The notes: generated by a model not told the origin, from the letters alone. A DNA stretch of 64,000 nt from Telopea speciosissima (GCF_018873765.1 NC_057923.1:9684413-9748412); one strand, 5' to 3'; shown: positions 34,001-46,680, counted from the stretch's first letter. Numbers and translations: made by a program.

Positions 34001-37000
34001 TTTTGGTTGGACGTCGTCACTCTTGGAAGAGTTCTATGTGTTTTACATTTCTGCTGACTTGGTGTTTGCTCTATGGTTTGAGAGTTTCCACCTATGTTTT
34101 GTCTTCTGAAAATTGTTGCTTCTTCCTCGATTCAAGTCCTTGCAATTTTAATTTTAATGTGGGTATCTGTTAAACTATTTGCCCGTACTAATATCTTGTT
34201 GTTAAGCTATTTTTGAAATTGTCTAAGCAGAACTCTAGGGCTGATTAAGGTTCCACTCTGATCTCTATTCACATTATGTGTCAGATGATAGAAGGCAATA
34301 TGTGGTTAAATGACACCATTGGGGTTGTTCCAAAAAATGCTTGGGCTATAGATCCATTTGGTTACTCAGCTACCATGGCATATCTTCTCAGGCGTATGGG
34401 TTTTGAGAACATGCTTATACAGAGGACCCACTATGAGCTGAAGAAGGAACTTGCTCGACATAAGAATTTGGAATACATATGGAGACAGAGCTGGGATGCT
34501 AAGGAAACCACTGATATTTTTGTCCACATGATGCCTTTTTATTCCTATGATATTCCGCACACGTGTGGGCCTGAGCCTGCTGTTTGCTGTCAGTTTGACT
34601 TTGCACGAATGCGTGGATTCTCTTACGAGCTATGCCCATGGGGACAACATCCAGTTGAAATCAATCAGGACAATGTGCAGGAGCAAGCCCAAAAACTATT
34701 AGATCAGTACAAGAAAAAGTCAACTTTATTCAGAACAAACACACTTCTCATTCCTCTTGGGGATGATTTTCGTTACATCAGCATTAATGAAGCAGAAGCT
34801 CAGTTTAAAAATTACCAGTTGTTATTCGATTTTATCAATTCTAATCCCAATCTGAATACTGAAGTGAAATTTGGTACTCTGGAAGATTATTTCCAAACAC
34901 TTCGTGAGGAGGCAGATAGAATTAATTATTCCCTTCCTGGTGAGGTTGGCTCTGGACAGGTTGCTGGCTTTCCCTCATTATCGGGTGATTTTTTTACATA
35001 TGCTGATCGCCAACAGGATTACTGGAGTGGCTATTATGTTTCTAGGCCTTTCTTCAAATCTGTTGATCGTGTATTGGAACATACATTGCGAGCATCAGAA
35101 ATAATGATTGCGTTATTACTAGGATACTGTCAGAGACCGCAATGTGAAAAGTTCACCACTAGTTTTTCCTACAAGTTGACTGCCGCAAGGAGGAATCTAG
35201 CCCTTTTCCAGCATCATGACGGGGTCACTGGCACAGCTAAGGATCACGTAGTAATCGATTATGGAACACGGATGCATATATCTCTACAGGACCTGCAAAT
35301 TTTCATGTCTAAAGCTGTTGAAGTACTACTTTGTATCCGTCATGAGAAATCAGACCAGAATCCATCTTTGTTTGAGCCAGAGCAGGTGCGATCAAGGTAT
35401 GATGTCCAGCCAGTTCATAAATTAATCGGCCCTCCAGAAGGCAGTGCGCAGTCAGTGGTCTTCTTTAATCCCTTGGAGCAAACAAGAGTTGAAATTGTGA
35501 TGGTTATTGTTAATAGGCTAGATGTAACTGTTTTAGACTCAAATTGGTCATGTGTGAAAAGCCAACTTTCTCCGGAGTGGCAGCACAACAAAGGCAAGAT
35601 TTTCACCGGGAGGCATCGTCTTCATTGGCTTGCTTCTGTTCCTGCCATGGGATTGCAAACCTACTACATTGCTAATGGATATGTTGGATGTGAAAAGGCC
35701 AAACCAGCTAAACTAAAATTTTTTGCATCTTCCAACGAGTTACCTTGTTCCTCTCTGTACCCTTGCTCAAAATTAGATGGTGACATAGCAGAAATAAAAA
35801 ACCGTCATCTGACACTTACCTTTGATGCCAAACTTGGTATGTTGCATCAAATGAGCAACAAGGATGGCTCAAAAACAGTGGTGGGAGAAGAAATAGGTGT
35901 GTACACTAGTCCAGGAAGTGGTGCCTACCTTTTCAAACCTAATGGTGAGGCTCAGCCAATTGTTCAAGCTGGTGGGCAGATGGTAATATCATCAGGACCT
36001 TTGATGCAGGAATTTTACTCTTACCCAAAGACAACATGGGATAAATCTCCCATCTCCCATAGCACTCGAATCTACAATGGAGAGAACACTATTCAGGAGT
36101 TTCTTATAGAGAAGGAATATCATGTTGAACTTCTTGGTGAGGACTTCAATGACAGGGAGTTGATTGTCAGATTCAAGACGGGGCTCGACAACAGACGGGT
36201 TTTTTATTCTGATTTAAACGGTTTTCAGATGAGCCGGAGGGAGACGTATGATAAGATCCCTCTGCAGGGAAATTACTACCCGATGCCCTCCCTTGCATTC
36301 ATGCAGAGTCCGACTGGTCAACGGTTCTCTGTCCATTCTCGTCAATCATTGGGTGTGGCAAGCCTTAAAAATGGTTGGCTTGAGATTATGCTGGACCGCC
36401 GTCTGGTCAGAGATGATGGGCGTGGTCTTGGACAAGGAGTCATGGATAACCGTCCAATGAACGTTCTGTTTCACATTCTAAAGGAATCCAATATCTCCTC
36501 TACAGCAGATCCTGTTTCTTCAACTCTCCCCCTCAATCCCTCACTTCTGTCCCATAATGTTGGAACCCACTTGAACTACCCAATGCATGTATTCACTGCC
36601 AAGAAAGCACAGGAACCATCTGTGCAGCTCCTACCTAGATCCTTCTCCCCTTTGTCAGCTTCGTTGCCCCACGATTTTCATATCGTGAGTTTCAAGGTTC
36701 CGCAGCCTTTAAAGTATTCTCACCAGCCCCATGGAGACTCCAGATTTGTTTTGATGATACAGAGGCGACAGTGGGACTCTGCATACTACTGTCAGAAGGG
36801 CAGGCCCCAATGCTCAATTATGGCCGATGCCCCTGTTAATCTGTTTTACATGTTTAAAGATCTTGCAGTATTGAATGTGAAAGCAACTTCCTTAAATCTC
36901 TTGCATGATGATACAGAATCGCTTGGGTACATTGAGCAGTTGGGAGACGCTGCACAAGAGGGACATGTCATTATGTCACCCATGGAAATACAGGCTTACA

Positions 37001-37026
37001 AATTGGAATTGAGGCCCCAGCAATGA
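28002..37026 (+). CDS. GMII: Golgi alpha-mannosidase II (GH38)
   Basis: The gene is complete. Exons 28002-28568, 28792-28941, 30940-30972 (11 codons) and 34285-37026 are all phase 0 with GT-AG borders, giving 1163 residues, close to the known plant enzyme. It trims two mannoses from GlcNAcMan5GlcNAc2 in the medial Golgi on the route to complex N-glycans. The N-terminus is type II: a basic cytosolic tail, one membrane segment (about residues 44-68), a Pro/Arg-rich stem, then the GH38 domain. Zn-binding His157/Asp161 region: VVPHSHNDPGW. Likely nucleophile Asp273 is in WAIDPFGYSATMAYLLRRMG. The second metal His lies in FQHHDGVTGTAKDHV (about 559-562). The start codon at 28002 gives the expected short basic tail. 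Intron 3 (3.3 kb) holds repeats listed separately. The gene is convergent with the KONJAC1-like gene. Confidence 0.97.
32040..32780. mobile_element. Non-autonomous element sharing its interior with the CGCCTAGG family
   Basis: The core 32200-32640 (for example TTATTTGGTGTGCGCGAATG, AGCAATGTTTTACCATATTA and CTTATTTATG-like words) is the same sequence as in the elements at 58.4, 60.9 and (inverted) 55.9 kb. The right end differs: it is made of CCGAGATCTCGG words (32665-32770) and finishes GATCTTGAACAATGGC. The left end lacks the CATAGTTGTCAAGG start. Limits are approximate. Confidence 0.65.
32846..33593. repeat. 374-bp tandem duplication in mannosidase intron 3
   Basis: Two copies (32846-33219 and 33220-33593), starting AGGTTAAGTTGTTAGATGAT, are nearly identical, including a C-run and an internal ACTCCTTGATACAGTGAGT. 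The few substitutions suggest a recent event. Confidence 0.92.
33580..34020 (+). mobile_element. TRIM-like or small LTR remnant
   Basis: Two direct repeats of about 120 bp (about 33588-33712 and 33889-34015; both with GGAGGGGAGTTTAGTCC and GGAAGGGCCTTT) flank about 170 bp. Right after the first repeat, which ends in CTGTCA, comes TGGTATTAGAGC at 33713. This is one base from the usual plant primer-binding site for initiator Met-tRNA (TGGTATCAGAGC). The size and order fit a TRIM (miniature LTR retrotransposon). There is no coding sequence, and the outer limits are uncertain. Confidence 0.55.
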
Positions 37027-38347
37027 ATTTGGAATACTGCTTGACCTGCTCTTTCTTCATTCCTCTGGCTTTGGGTTGCATTTGAGCACCCAAATCTGTT
37101 GGATGAGCTTGTTTATTTGACCTTCTAATTGGCTGATTCTAAGGCCGGTCAGCAGGGATGAATTCTATCATCATTTTACAAACTCTAAATTGAATGGAAG
37201 ATCAAGATAAGCTAGCTAGCTAAATTAAACATTGTCTTGGAATATCTTATCTAGTTGAAGCTGCAGTGGGCTGTGGGCCAATAGTGGCAGCTGTGTGGCC
37301 TTATCGGGTTTGATAAGAGGTTTACACCTGATGAAGTATGGGAAGGTTTGCTTAGTTCAGCCCCACAGGAATGTGATCTCTTTTGTAATACAGATATCCC
37401 TCTCCTCCCATTTTGTTTGGGAAACTGATGACGAAATTGACCACACATTCTGTAAGATGGTCCTAACCTTTAATCTTGTTTGTCCAGGAGGTTCTGCTTC
37501 ATTGAACACATTTCATGTAACAGTAGAAATGATGTAAACTTATACTCATTTTGGTGCACTGTAAAATATTATGTGAATGGGGGCATGAATTTTCCTGGAC
37601 ACGTACGACAGTGTTTCATTATAGTGCTTGAGTTTTGTTACTTTCCCTTTCTTGGTCAATAGATAAGATGCATTTAAGTTATAGAGAAAGATGGTGCATA
37701 CATGCTTCAGTGGCAGTTATGTCTGGCTCCTTGGTTTATCACTTAACCTTTATTTGTCTCTTTGAGTCCCTTGGAAATTCATGACTGTCTTTAGTAAATG
37801 TGACCTTCGTAGTCAGGTATGGATGCTTCAGTAGAGAAGCAAAACATTGTTGAAGAGTTTGCCGGTTATTGCTTATAATGGCTTTTAAAATTTGAAAGGG
37901 CTTTTCTATTAAAACTAGAACAAGAATTTTTCAGTGGTGAGTACAGCCATTCCATTGAGTAGGGATTTTCTCTCTCTTTCTGTGGCTTGGTGAAATGTTT
38001 TGATTTGTTCTTTGGAGACAAAAATGCAATTATCCCTTTGTATTTGAGTTGGGAAAGGGGCTTGTATTGTGAACATGTGCCATAAGGTCTGCTACAGAAC
38101 GGCACACAACTCCAGTGTCTAGATTCTTGTGCACGTCCTCTCACATCCTACATGTGGACCCCACACTCTCTTCTCAATAAATGCCCCCTATTGGTCTAAA
38201 ATTATAGTCTGGTGTTATGTGAAACCCTCTCCCATGTTTTATATGCTTGGGTTAAACATAACATCTTTAGACTTTGGGATGGAATGAGGGGCAAAAGTTT
38301 TCAAAGAACTATATGCATGCATTTGATGTTCGAACACTTTTTTGTTA

Positions 38348-38690
38348 GGGCTACATTTGGTTGCAAGGGAAGCAAGGGAAATTAAAGGGAAGAGAAGTGA
38401 AAATTTTTAAACCTAAAAAAGAAAATTTTTGTATTCATTACTCAACACGATTGTATAAACTACTTAAATTTCTTATCATATTTAGTATTGATTCTTTAAA
38501 AATGTAATTTTTATTGTACTTTTCAAATCCAAGGGAACTGGATGCAAAGTAAAGTGAAATTTAATAACCAAATATGGCATGATTTGGATTTAATGATATA
38601 TAATCATGTGGGATAATGATTACAAAAGTTTCTTTTTTAGGTTTGAAAATTTTACTTCCCTTTAATTTCTCTTGCAGCCAAACGGAGTCT
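38348..38690. mobile_element. MITE with TTTGGTTGCAAG terminal repeats
   Basis: The left end (GGCTACATTTGGTTGCAAGG, then AAATTAAAGGGAAG) and the inverse of the right end (GACTCCGTTTGGCTGCAAGA, then AAATTAAAGGGAAG) match over about 45 bp. The interior is A/T-rich. The target duplication is not clear, so the superfamily is not assigned. Confidence 0.7.
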
Positions 38691-39637
38691 ACATGGATAA
38701 AGATTATTTGGCATTCCAACCATTGGATCTATATGGGTGAGAATTCCTTAGATAGGTCACATTCTCAATCAAATGACCCACCATAGGGCTTTTCCCTTGT
38801 TTTTGAAGGATCCTTGCCATCAAATAGTTTCACAAAAATTTGAAATTTTCACACAATTTTGAAACCATTACAACATGTGGAGAAATCAAATTGGTCTGAG
38901 ATTTAATACAATGATAATTTGAAAACAATTCCACTATATTTGGGCACTTTCAAAGTTGCCATAAGGCAATATCAGCAATTATAATGGGTATTGTGGGAAA
39001 GGATTCCTAGAAAGCAATTGGAGAATTCAAATTGATTAAATATAATCATGCGGAAAACATGTCCACTAAATTCAGTACTTACAAAGTTGCCATGCAGCAA
39101 TTATTGGCAATTTTGGGGGGCATTATGGGAATACATTCTTACAATGACAATTTTGAAGTTTGAAATTTTCTTATAGACACCCCTCAAGGTGTCAAGTAAT
39201 TTTTGACTTTACTTTTTTATACCTTTAGTATGATATACAATTTTTTTTCAAATGAGGTTAATAGTATCATTTAATGAGTGTATTAAAAAAATATGTTTGG
39301 CAATGACATCTTTTGATAATGCCATAATAATAGATTACTTTCAGATTATTTTTGAAAATCCTTATATATCCCATCTTAAACAACTTTTGAGAATAAAACA
39401 AGAAGCAATTTAAAGAAGATGTCAAGTTCTATACACCTATGACTCTATAAGAGATATCATTCATACACGCCCTTCAAGTTTTATGTACAATTTTTTGGCT
39501 TGATATATTTGGATTTTTTTTTTTTTTTGACTCAAATGTTACTAATTTAGTGAAATATTTTATTGCCATTAAGGGATTGGTTCACTCATTTAAACATAGT
39601 AAAAGTAGAAAGTGCCATAACATGTAGATAAACAGGC

Positions 39638-40047
39638 CGCAAGCCTCAGTTGCAACTTAGGGGAGACTTAAGCAGTTGAATTCATAGCCGGGTTGCAACT
39701 TCAATAGTGAAACAAGGGGTTATAAAGTTGCAAGTTGCAAACCAAGTTTGACACCAGAACATGAGGTTGAAGATAAAATTGAACTAAAGTTGCAGCTCAA
39801 GGTTGCAACTTAGTTGAACTGTACAAAAGGGTGTACCCAGTGCATTATGCGTCCGCCACTGGGGGGTCTGGGGAGGGTCATAATGTATGCAGCTTTTCCC
39901 CAGACTTACCGTTGCGCCAAGGTTTGCAACTTTGTTGAAGTGTGCAATTTCCTAAATTGCAACCCTACTTTTGCTTAAATTAGAGTTGCAGACACCCAGT
40001 GTGACTTCGATGAACTAACAAAAAATTGGCTGCAGACTGAGGCTTGA
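39638..40047. repeat. Motif-saturated element (TTGCAAC), with SINE inside
   Basis: The left end CAAGCCTCAGTTGCAAC and the inverse of the right end CAAGCCTCAGTCTGCAGCC form a degraded TIR. Between them TTGCAAC/GTTGCAA occurs more than eight times. A SINE is inserted at 39825. The 8-bp flanks do not match. Confidence 0.55.
39825..39917 (-). mobile_element. Au-type SINE, truncated, antisense
   Basis: In antisense this shows the Au SINE tail: GGGTGTACCCAGTGCATTAT at 39830, then GGGTCATAATGTATGCAGC. The tRNA-derived head is missing. AAGGTTGCAACTTAGTTGAA (39799-39818) and AAGGTTTGCAACTTTGTTGAA (from 39919) look like its target duplication. Confidence 0.75.
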
Positions 40048-40246
40048 TGAGTTTCAGCATTATCAGTGATTTATGGTGCATAATAGCACAAATCATAACT
40101 AATACTTTAACATTCTCATTCTGTTGAGAACCAACCATAGCCAAGTCCTTGTTCATACTATATATTCATTATTTCGCTTCCATGACTTGTAACAGTAACA
40201 GTCTGACAGCAGCGATTAAATCGAGCTTACTCTAGGATCTGCAATT

Positions 40247-40302
40247 AAAAAGGCGAAACCAGTGCATGAGGCTCCCACCACTGTGGGATCTGGTGAGGGA
40301 CA
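40247..40302 (-). mobile_element. Au-type SINE tail fragment, antisense
   Basis: The sequence ACCAGTGCATGAGGCTCCCA and GGGATCTGGTGAGGG is the antisense of the Au SINE 3' part, more diverged than the copy at 39.8 kb. It is only about 55 bp long. Confidence 0.6.
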
Positions 40303-40646
40303 AATCCCAACGAAAAATCCAAAAGGTTGGGGGGGGGGTATTAGGCATCTGAATAAAGGTTGTGAAGCTACATAATATTTTGTTTTAAAATGGTACTTGT
40401 GCAGTTCTGTTGGTAAAAAATATAAGCACCTACAATTTTTAGTGCATCACCTAACACCAAAGAGAGAAGAAATTCACATTTTTATTTTAATTTCAAAGTT
40501 TCAATCTACAAATGACTCTACTACAAAATCATCTCTCATATTTAGAACTAAAAGAACCTTAACAGTAGGCATTATTATTTTTTATATAGAGGAAAAGAGG
40601 ATTACATCCTATGGTAACAAGGCTCTGTGTAAAGCCTTCTTCCTTA

Positions 40647-43600
40647 TTATAGGATGATCTCCTCCTGCACACTGACATTGAGTGTCTTATTCGGAAGAAC
40701 AATGCTGTTGATTACTACAACTTCATCTTCAACAATCACAGCTTCACCTGGATTGAGATATAGAGTTGCTCGTAAATTATTAGGTTATGATGCCCCTTCT
40801 GATGAGAAAAATGGATGATAAGAATAAAGATATGAGAAGGCAATAGTACCTAGGATGGTTATTCCAAGTTTAGCATTATAGTCTCCATCAGCCTGAAACA
40901 GTTAATAGAAACTAGGTCAATTGCAGTGAATCAGAAAGAGTACGCTTAAAAGGAGAAACTATTTGTCAATTCAAAAAACACTCTAGCGGATCCAGGCCTG
41001 AACTGATCTGGCAATTAGGTCAGTTGAATTACCTGCAAATCACCTAAAAGCTTTATATTTCAAACATATGGATGATTGTGGCACATGTATATGCCATTTG
41101 ATTCGGATATGGTGCATACACATATTTCAACAAATACGATTTGAAATGTCACATTCTGATTATCGCCTGGTGGACCAGATGCATTCCCAGTGCACTCCTC
41201 AGTCTTTATTGGGGGAGGAGGAAAAACCAACTCCACCAATTATTTGCCAATTTTTTCTGATATAACTTGGCACTATTCAAATATGACAATAAGATCACTT
41301 GCCAGTATTCTCTCTAGTGTATTACTGTGAAAGAAATTCCTTTCCTGCACACTGCTATGGCAAAGTAATACACTGTATGGCCATAAAAGCATATCAAGAT
41401 GTTGCCTACTATTCTCTTGTCTAATTATGGATGGTGTTTATCGAGCACTGAAAATCTCAGGAACAAAGCTCTGGGTTTCAAATGTAGCATTTGAGGGCCA
41501 CTTCAAAAGCTTATAGGAAGAGAACTTTGATTCAGAGAACCATATAATTAGAGGATGATGAAAAAAACAAATCCTTTTGAGTGTAACCAGTTTCCAATTT
41601 CCAATATTATTGTGTGCATGAGAGAGAGAGAGAGACCTGCACACGGGACCATTTACCAATAGATGATTTCCACCCGACGATTGAATGTATGACAACAGCA
41701 TTCTCCTGCAATATTTTTAAATAAAAAGTTCAGATCAGGCTCAGATATTAGTGTTCAATAATCTCATATCCTAAGGCACTTCCATACCTTTATTTCGACA
41801 TCATCAAGGATGATGCAACTGATGAGCCTTGCCCCAGCTCCAATTCGAGCATTTGCAGAAATTGATACATTTGGACCAATCTGTTCCAAGAGAAAATACT
41901 CAAATCAGTTTGAAGATCAAATAAATTGGTTCAAAAGAAAGTACCAACATCTAAAATGGGGTTTCAGAAAGTGCAATATATAGAGAGGCACCCAAAAAAT
42001 GAGGAACCAAAAGTTCTCATGGATGATTAATAATGCTAAGCAATTTCTCAGAAGTTGTGAAGGGATACAATTAAAACTACCTTTGCAGTTGGATGTACTT
42101 TTGCTGATGGGTGAATGTAAACATCACCCATGATGGTAGCACTCTTGGTGCCATTCCCAATTGATAAAAGATGGGGAGAGGTGAATCGAAATTGGGCAAG
42201 ATACAAAGCAGAACATTTCAAGGACATTCTGCAAGGTAAAATGCAAATTTAGATTATGTTGTCCAAAATTCAAGGGAAAGAGAAAATGTAAAGTAGATAA
42301 GAATCGAGAACTCCTCTACCCTGGAGTCTTGATCTGTTCCCAAAAATCCAGGGTCTCGAATGTATATAGCTGCTTCTTTCCAGCAAGAGGGGAAAGTATA
42401 TCCTGATCCAATCTCACAAAATCTGTTGGAAAGGTCCTGTTCAGAGCTTATATCAGCGGGGGAATTCATAAGAAAAGTAATGGGTGAAATTGTAAAGTGT
42501 GCAAATAATTTTAAAGAAATAGAAGTGACACACACCATGTCAGTAAAGACCTCAAAGGTGAGGGCATATGCTTTCTCAGATGGTTATAAATAAAAAAAAA
42601 CATTTAATGTCCAAAGTCACCACAGTCAACTAAAACCATTATTACTATTATAGATACCAACGTAGGAAAGGTGTTTCACCAGGGCTCGCCATGTTGGATT
42701 TTAATCAATTTCTGGTTTCCACGTGGCATGTTGGCCTTTCCCCAGTCCCACCTCTCTAGATATTAAGGCAGGAAAGGTGTTTCACCAGGGCTCGCCATAT
42801 TGGATTCTAATCAATTTCTGATTTCCATGTGGCACGTTAGCCTTTCCCCAGTCCCACCTCTCAACCCACATCCTCTCTCTCTCTCCCCTCATTGCCAAAA
42901 CAGCATTCAGGAAGACAAAGCAGCCTCCTTCATTCCTTCCCAGTTCCCATACACTCTCTTCTCCATCATGGCATTTATGAAGCAACCCTCTTTGCCCTCT
43001 CCCATTCCGCCAGCAGTTTCCACAAGTGGAGAATCTCTGGCATTTAAACTTTTCGATTTTTCCTCTGGTCTTCTTCCTCCATCAATCTCAACTCAACTCA
43101 GCCTTATCCCAACTAAATAGGGTTGGCTATATGGAACCTCATTTGCCAATCAACTCTATTCAAAGTCATACTTGTTAAAAGTTCTAAACTATGTGTGTCT
43201 TTCCTCACCACTTCTCCTAGAGTCATTTTTAGGCCTACCCCTGACTCTTTTAGCCCCTCCAATCTGTATAATCTCACTCCTTACCGGTGCATTCAAAGGT
43301 CTCTGTTACACATGTCCATGCCACCACAAGCGTCTTTCTCTCAGCTTATCATGAATCGGAGCTATTCCTAAATTAGCTCTAAATTCTAATTTGTTCAATT
43401 CTTACTTTATCTTTTCTAGTTTTATCACTCATCCATCTCAATATCTTGCTTTTAGACTGGAAAAGCAGTCTTTGCCTGCATCACTTTCAAAGAACTCACC
43501 TTGATTCCACAATTAAGGATTGGCCATAAATATATGGATCTTTACCCCCCACCCTTAAACAAATTTATAGACCTCGGCCTCTTCTAGGATTGGTGGTCTG

Positions 43601-46407
43601 TTCAGGGACAGTTTTATATTGCTGCAATCGAATTATACAGGGCTGTAAGGACAATTCAGGGCAGAGTTGGAAACTCCTAAGTGTAAGCCCAAAAGATGAT
43701 ATTCTCTTTAGCCCTGATTGCAATGCCATACACTGGCTTAGCATGATTGTTAAAAGCCCTGTCACTTCTTTCAAGCCACACCCACCAACAACTAGGAGGA
43801 CGCATAACAGACAAATTTTCATCCCCCTTCAAGACAGCACTGTTAGGCATAATCCCACTTCTGCCAACTCTGGGACCTTGGACGACTTCACATACCAGTT
43901 GGGCCTCTCCACCGAATAGTTTAAGCTTTTGGGTTGGACACTTCAACAAGCCACATAATAGCCCTGAGAAAGTGCTGGCAAAACCCGACTCAAACCCTCC
44001 AGTTCAAATAGAGCACCCAAGACTTCGAAATCTAAGGGACAACGGATAAATCTTGAGAGAGACTGGTTCAACTAGTCAGGAGCATATCCCACAGTATTCT
44101 AGTTGGTGTGTATTTATGCAATCTTTACTCTATTTAGTCCTCTGTTTTTGTGTGTGTGTGTGTGTGTCTGTTATTTCATCATCTAACTGAAGGCATCATT
44201 CGTCAAGAGCAATAACATGGCTTCAAATATTGCTAGCATAAATGTTAGATTCGACAATTATAATCAAGAAGAAGAATGTTGATTGCACAAAATGCTAATT
44301 AAACTGGAATTTGTAACTTTGTGCATCATGTTATCCCTAAAAATCCAAAGGTAGAAGAACCAAGCATTTGAAACTTGTAAAGTTCAGAAGCACAAAGAAG
44401 ACATACTTTGTTGCTGACTGGAGGGCTTCAAAGCTGGATACGCGTCGTAAATTAGCTGCAGAGGACAAAGTACAGATTGGATATTTATTGCAGGAGATTA
44501 GTACATCCATTGTGTTTCTAGAATTTTGAATATTAACCCCTTAACCCCAAAAGATAAAGAAAACCCAAAAATTATAAGTCCATACAGCTTATTTTTATGC
44601 AAGCAATATCTTAAAGAAGTCAGTTCAGGGAAGGGGGAGAAAAATCACAATTTGTCACTCTTCCATCTCAAAGGTTCTTTGCCAGAACCATACACACTCC
44701 AGAATTATGCATATATTGACGAAAAACACAAAACTCACTAGCCAGGAACTTAAGCCTGCAAAAGACCTACAATTACCAACCTCTGTCTTTCCGTTGTGTG
44801 GAAACATCCTGAATGGCAGCGAAAATATCTGGCATAAATATGTACACGCCACAGTTTATTAGATCACTCACCTGCAAAACATGGTAAAAGAAACCATACG
44901 ATGATGTATTAAAAGTCCGAACTAGCCACTAAGTTGAGAAATACCAATATGACACAAGGGAATGCTACAAAGGCTAATTAATTTTACGGTGTTCAACATA
45001 CAAAAGTCTCAGGTTTCTCTGTGTAATGCAACAGTTCATGGGTGACTGGATCAGCAACCAACTCGCCAAACTGGTTGGCTGATTCAGCAGAAACCTGCAC
45101 AAAGAAGAGAGAAACCTGAGCATGGTGAAAAATAATTTAATTATATATATAGACTAATATTCTAGCATCATGACATTTTGGCCAACCTTGATTACTAAGA
45201 TTGTTCCCATCCCACCATATCTTCTATGGGCCTCTTTGCATTTGAAGATAAACAGTCAGAATATAGAAGACCAATCTTAAACCAGAGAAGAATAAAGTAA
45301 TAGCACATGCAATTAGGAAATAGAAAGCAATGCGCATAGATAAGATTAAAAGGAAAGATGAACAGATCATTGAAGGAGAATTCAAAGTCACAAGGAAGAT
45401 AAGAGACTTACCAAGCATCTCTGGCAGAGGAAAACTGCAGCAAACATCACAATTTAACAAAAAGATATGTGACTGCCATTAAGGGATCAAAAAAGAAAGT
45501 CAGATTCAGTTGAGATAAAATTGGTCGGTTAGTCAAAGCCTTCATACAACACTTCCATGACAAAAACAGTGGTAATAATGGTTCCAAGATCTGGAATTCA
45601 TGAGAGGAAAATAAATAAAAATGTTCTTCTCAATTGAAAAACAAATACAGACGAAAGAGAATAAGGGGCATAAGATCCAAACCGGGTTGTCTTCCATGAT
45701 TAGATCTCTGAAGTTGTAAAGACCTCCTGCTGAACCATGTGGTTTATCTTCTTTCAAGTACCTAAAGGCAGTAGCAGTAGAAACAAAGACTTGTAAGATC
45801 CAAGAACATAAAAATGTTCACTCTTTTTTTTCTACAAAAAATGAAATTAGAAAGAGGAGCGTACAACTAGCAAACGCGCAGGCAACAAATGGCATTACCT
45901 GACTGGGACTTTGAGCTCATTAGAGATTGAGGAGACATACAAGGCAAATTCTCGCTCCTCGTAAAAACCAACGAGATATATTTGCACCAAGTTCGGGATC
46001 TACAAGGATGCCCAAAAATCTCAATTCCGATCCGAGACAACGAACAAGTAGAAAGATTTGACCTCCCAAAACATATAAATTGCAGAGTAACTGAAGATAG
46101 ATAGAACCCACCTTTTTGCAGGCGGAAATCGGATGGTGAACCATTGGCTGTCCTGCCAAAGGGAAGAGAGGCTTTGGAATGTTCAAAGACAGTGGCCTAA
46201 ACCGAGTACCTACAACATTCAAACATAAACAAACATGAAAACAGGGCAAAATCTAAAAAGAGCTAAACTAGAAGTCTTCAATCCAAAGATCACAACTTTC
46301 CCACCAAAACCCAGAGAAAAGTAGTTCGAAAATAAAGCCAATTTCATACCTTTAGTCGGCCCGCCTACCATGATGACAGCTACCACCCTCTCCTCTGAAC
46401 TCCCCAT
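40647..46407 (-). CDS. KJC1: KONJAC1-type GDP-mannose pyrophosphorylase-like protein
   Basis: The gene is complete, with 15 exons on the - strand: 46407-46350, 46209-46112, 45999-45899, 45761-45683, 45472-45412, 45233-45187, 45094-45002, 44871-44781, 44455-44407, 42436-42320, 42228-42081, 41880-41788, 41705-41637, 40892-40850 and 40747-40647. Phases agree throughout and sum to 415 residues, the length of Arabidopsis KONJAC1. The N-terminal nucleotidyltransferase domain has VIMVGGPTKGTRFRPLSLN, PKPLFPLAGQPMVHHPI and LKEDKPHGSAGGLYNF; the C-terminal left-handed beta-helix has GDVYIHPSAKVHPTAK and IGPNVSISANARIGAGARL, ending NVSVQEEIIL. Family members stimulate GDP-mannose synthesis by the catalytic GMPP, which feeds glucomannan, glycans and ascorbate. 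The start MGSSEERVVAVIMVGG fits the family. Intron 9 (1.95 kb) carries repeats. It could also be called mannose-1-phosphate guanylyltransferase alpha. Confidence 0.96.
42664..42866. repeat. 106-bp tandem repeat in KONJAC1-like intron 9
   Basis: Two copies of a unit starting GGAAAGGTGTTTCACCAGGG and ending in CCCCAGTCCCACCTCTC follow each other with a period of 106 bp and about 10% differences. Part of the unit (TTTCACCAGGG) resembles MITE sequence. Confidence 0.85.
43085..43485 (-). mobile_element. RTE LINE 3' fragment in KONJAC1-like intron 9
   Basis: The + strand begins with the antisense tail CAGCCTTATCCCAACTAAAT and continues with the inverse of the RTE C-terminal tail (antisense of GRPKNDSRRSGEER- and RLRWYGH-like words). 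It is in the same orientation as the host gene. Confidence 0.8.
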
Positions 46408-46680
46408 ATCTCAATCAAAACCAAACTAGAATCTCTGAAACCTTAAACCCTTTCTAGATTACGATTCAGTAGCGAAGAACCTAAGATTGAGGACGGAAGT
46501 AGAAGTTCTCAAATCAAACTTTTCTCTCATAAGTCATAAGACTCAGAACCTCCATCAAGGGATGTAGATAAGAAGAGATGCCCATGGCCCCATACCCATG
46601 AAGGAGATGGAAGAGCATTAATAATCCAAAACCAAAGTACCCTTATTTAGCTCTTGTATCGTTTTCCGTAACACTTGTTG

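Larger units (their letters stand above)
28942..34284. other. Introns 2 and 3 of the mannosidase gene: repeat content
   Basis: Intron 2 (28942-30939) carries C- and G-runs and T-rich stretches (29083-29094, 30711-30738); around 29900-30460 there is repeat-like antisense sequence that I cannot classify. Intron 3 (30973-34284) holds a T/G run (31810-31834), an element with a shared interior (32040-32780), a 374-bp tandem duplication and a TRIM-like remnant. No host gene is visible in either. Confidence 0.6.
37027..40646. other. Convergent intergenic region
   Basis: The region lies between the 3' ends of the mannosidase (+) and the KONJAC1-like gene (-). It contains the 3' UTR of the mannosidase (exact poly(A) site unknown), A/T-rich spacer, one TIR element, a TTGCAAC-rich patch and two antisense SINE pieces. 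No gene is supported. Confidence 0.6.

Noticed and set aside
39620..40330. A CRISPR-like or satellite array of TTGCAAC words
   Set aside because: Spacing is irregular and words occur on both strands with TIR-like ends. This is a eukaryotic transposon-type patch, not an array.
43565..44049. Several open frames of about 85-110 codons on both strands
   Set aside because: They lie within intron 9 of the KONJAC1-like gene, overlap on opposite strands and show no recognisable domain. An old repeat is more likely.
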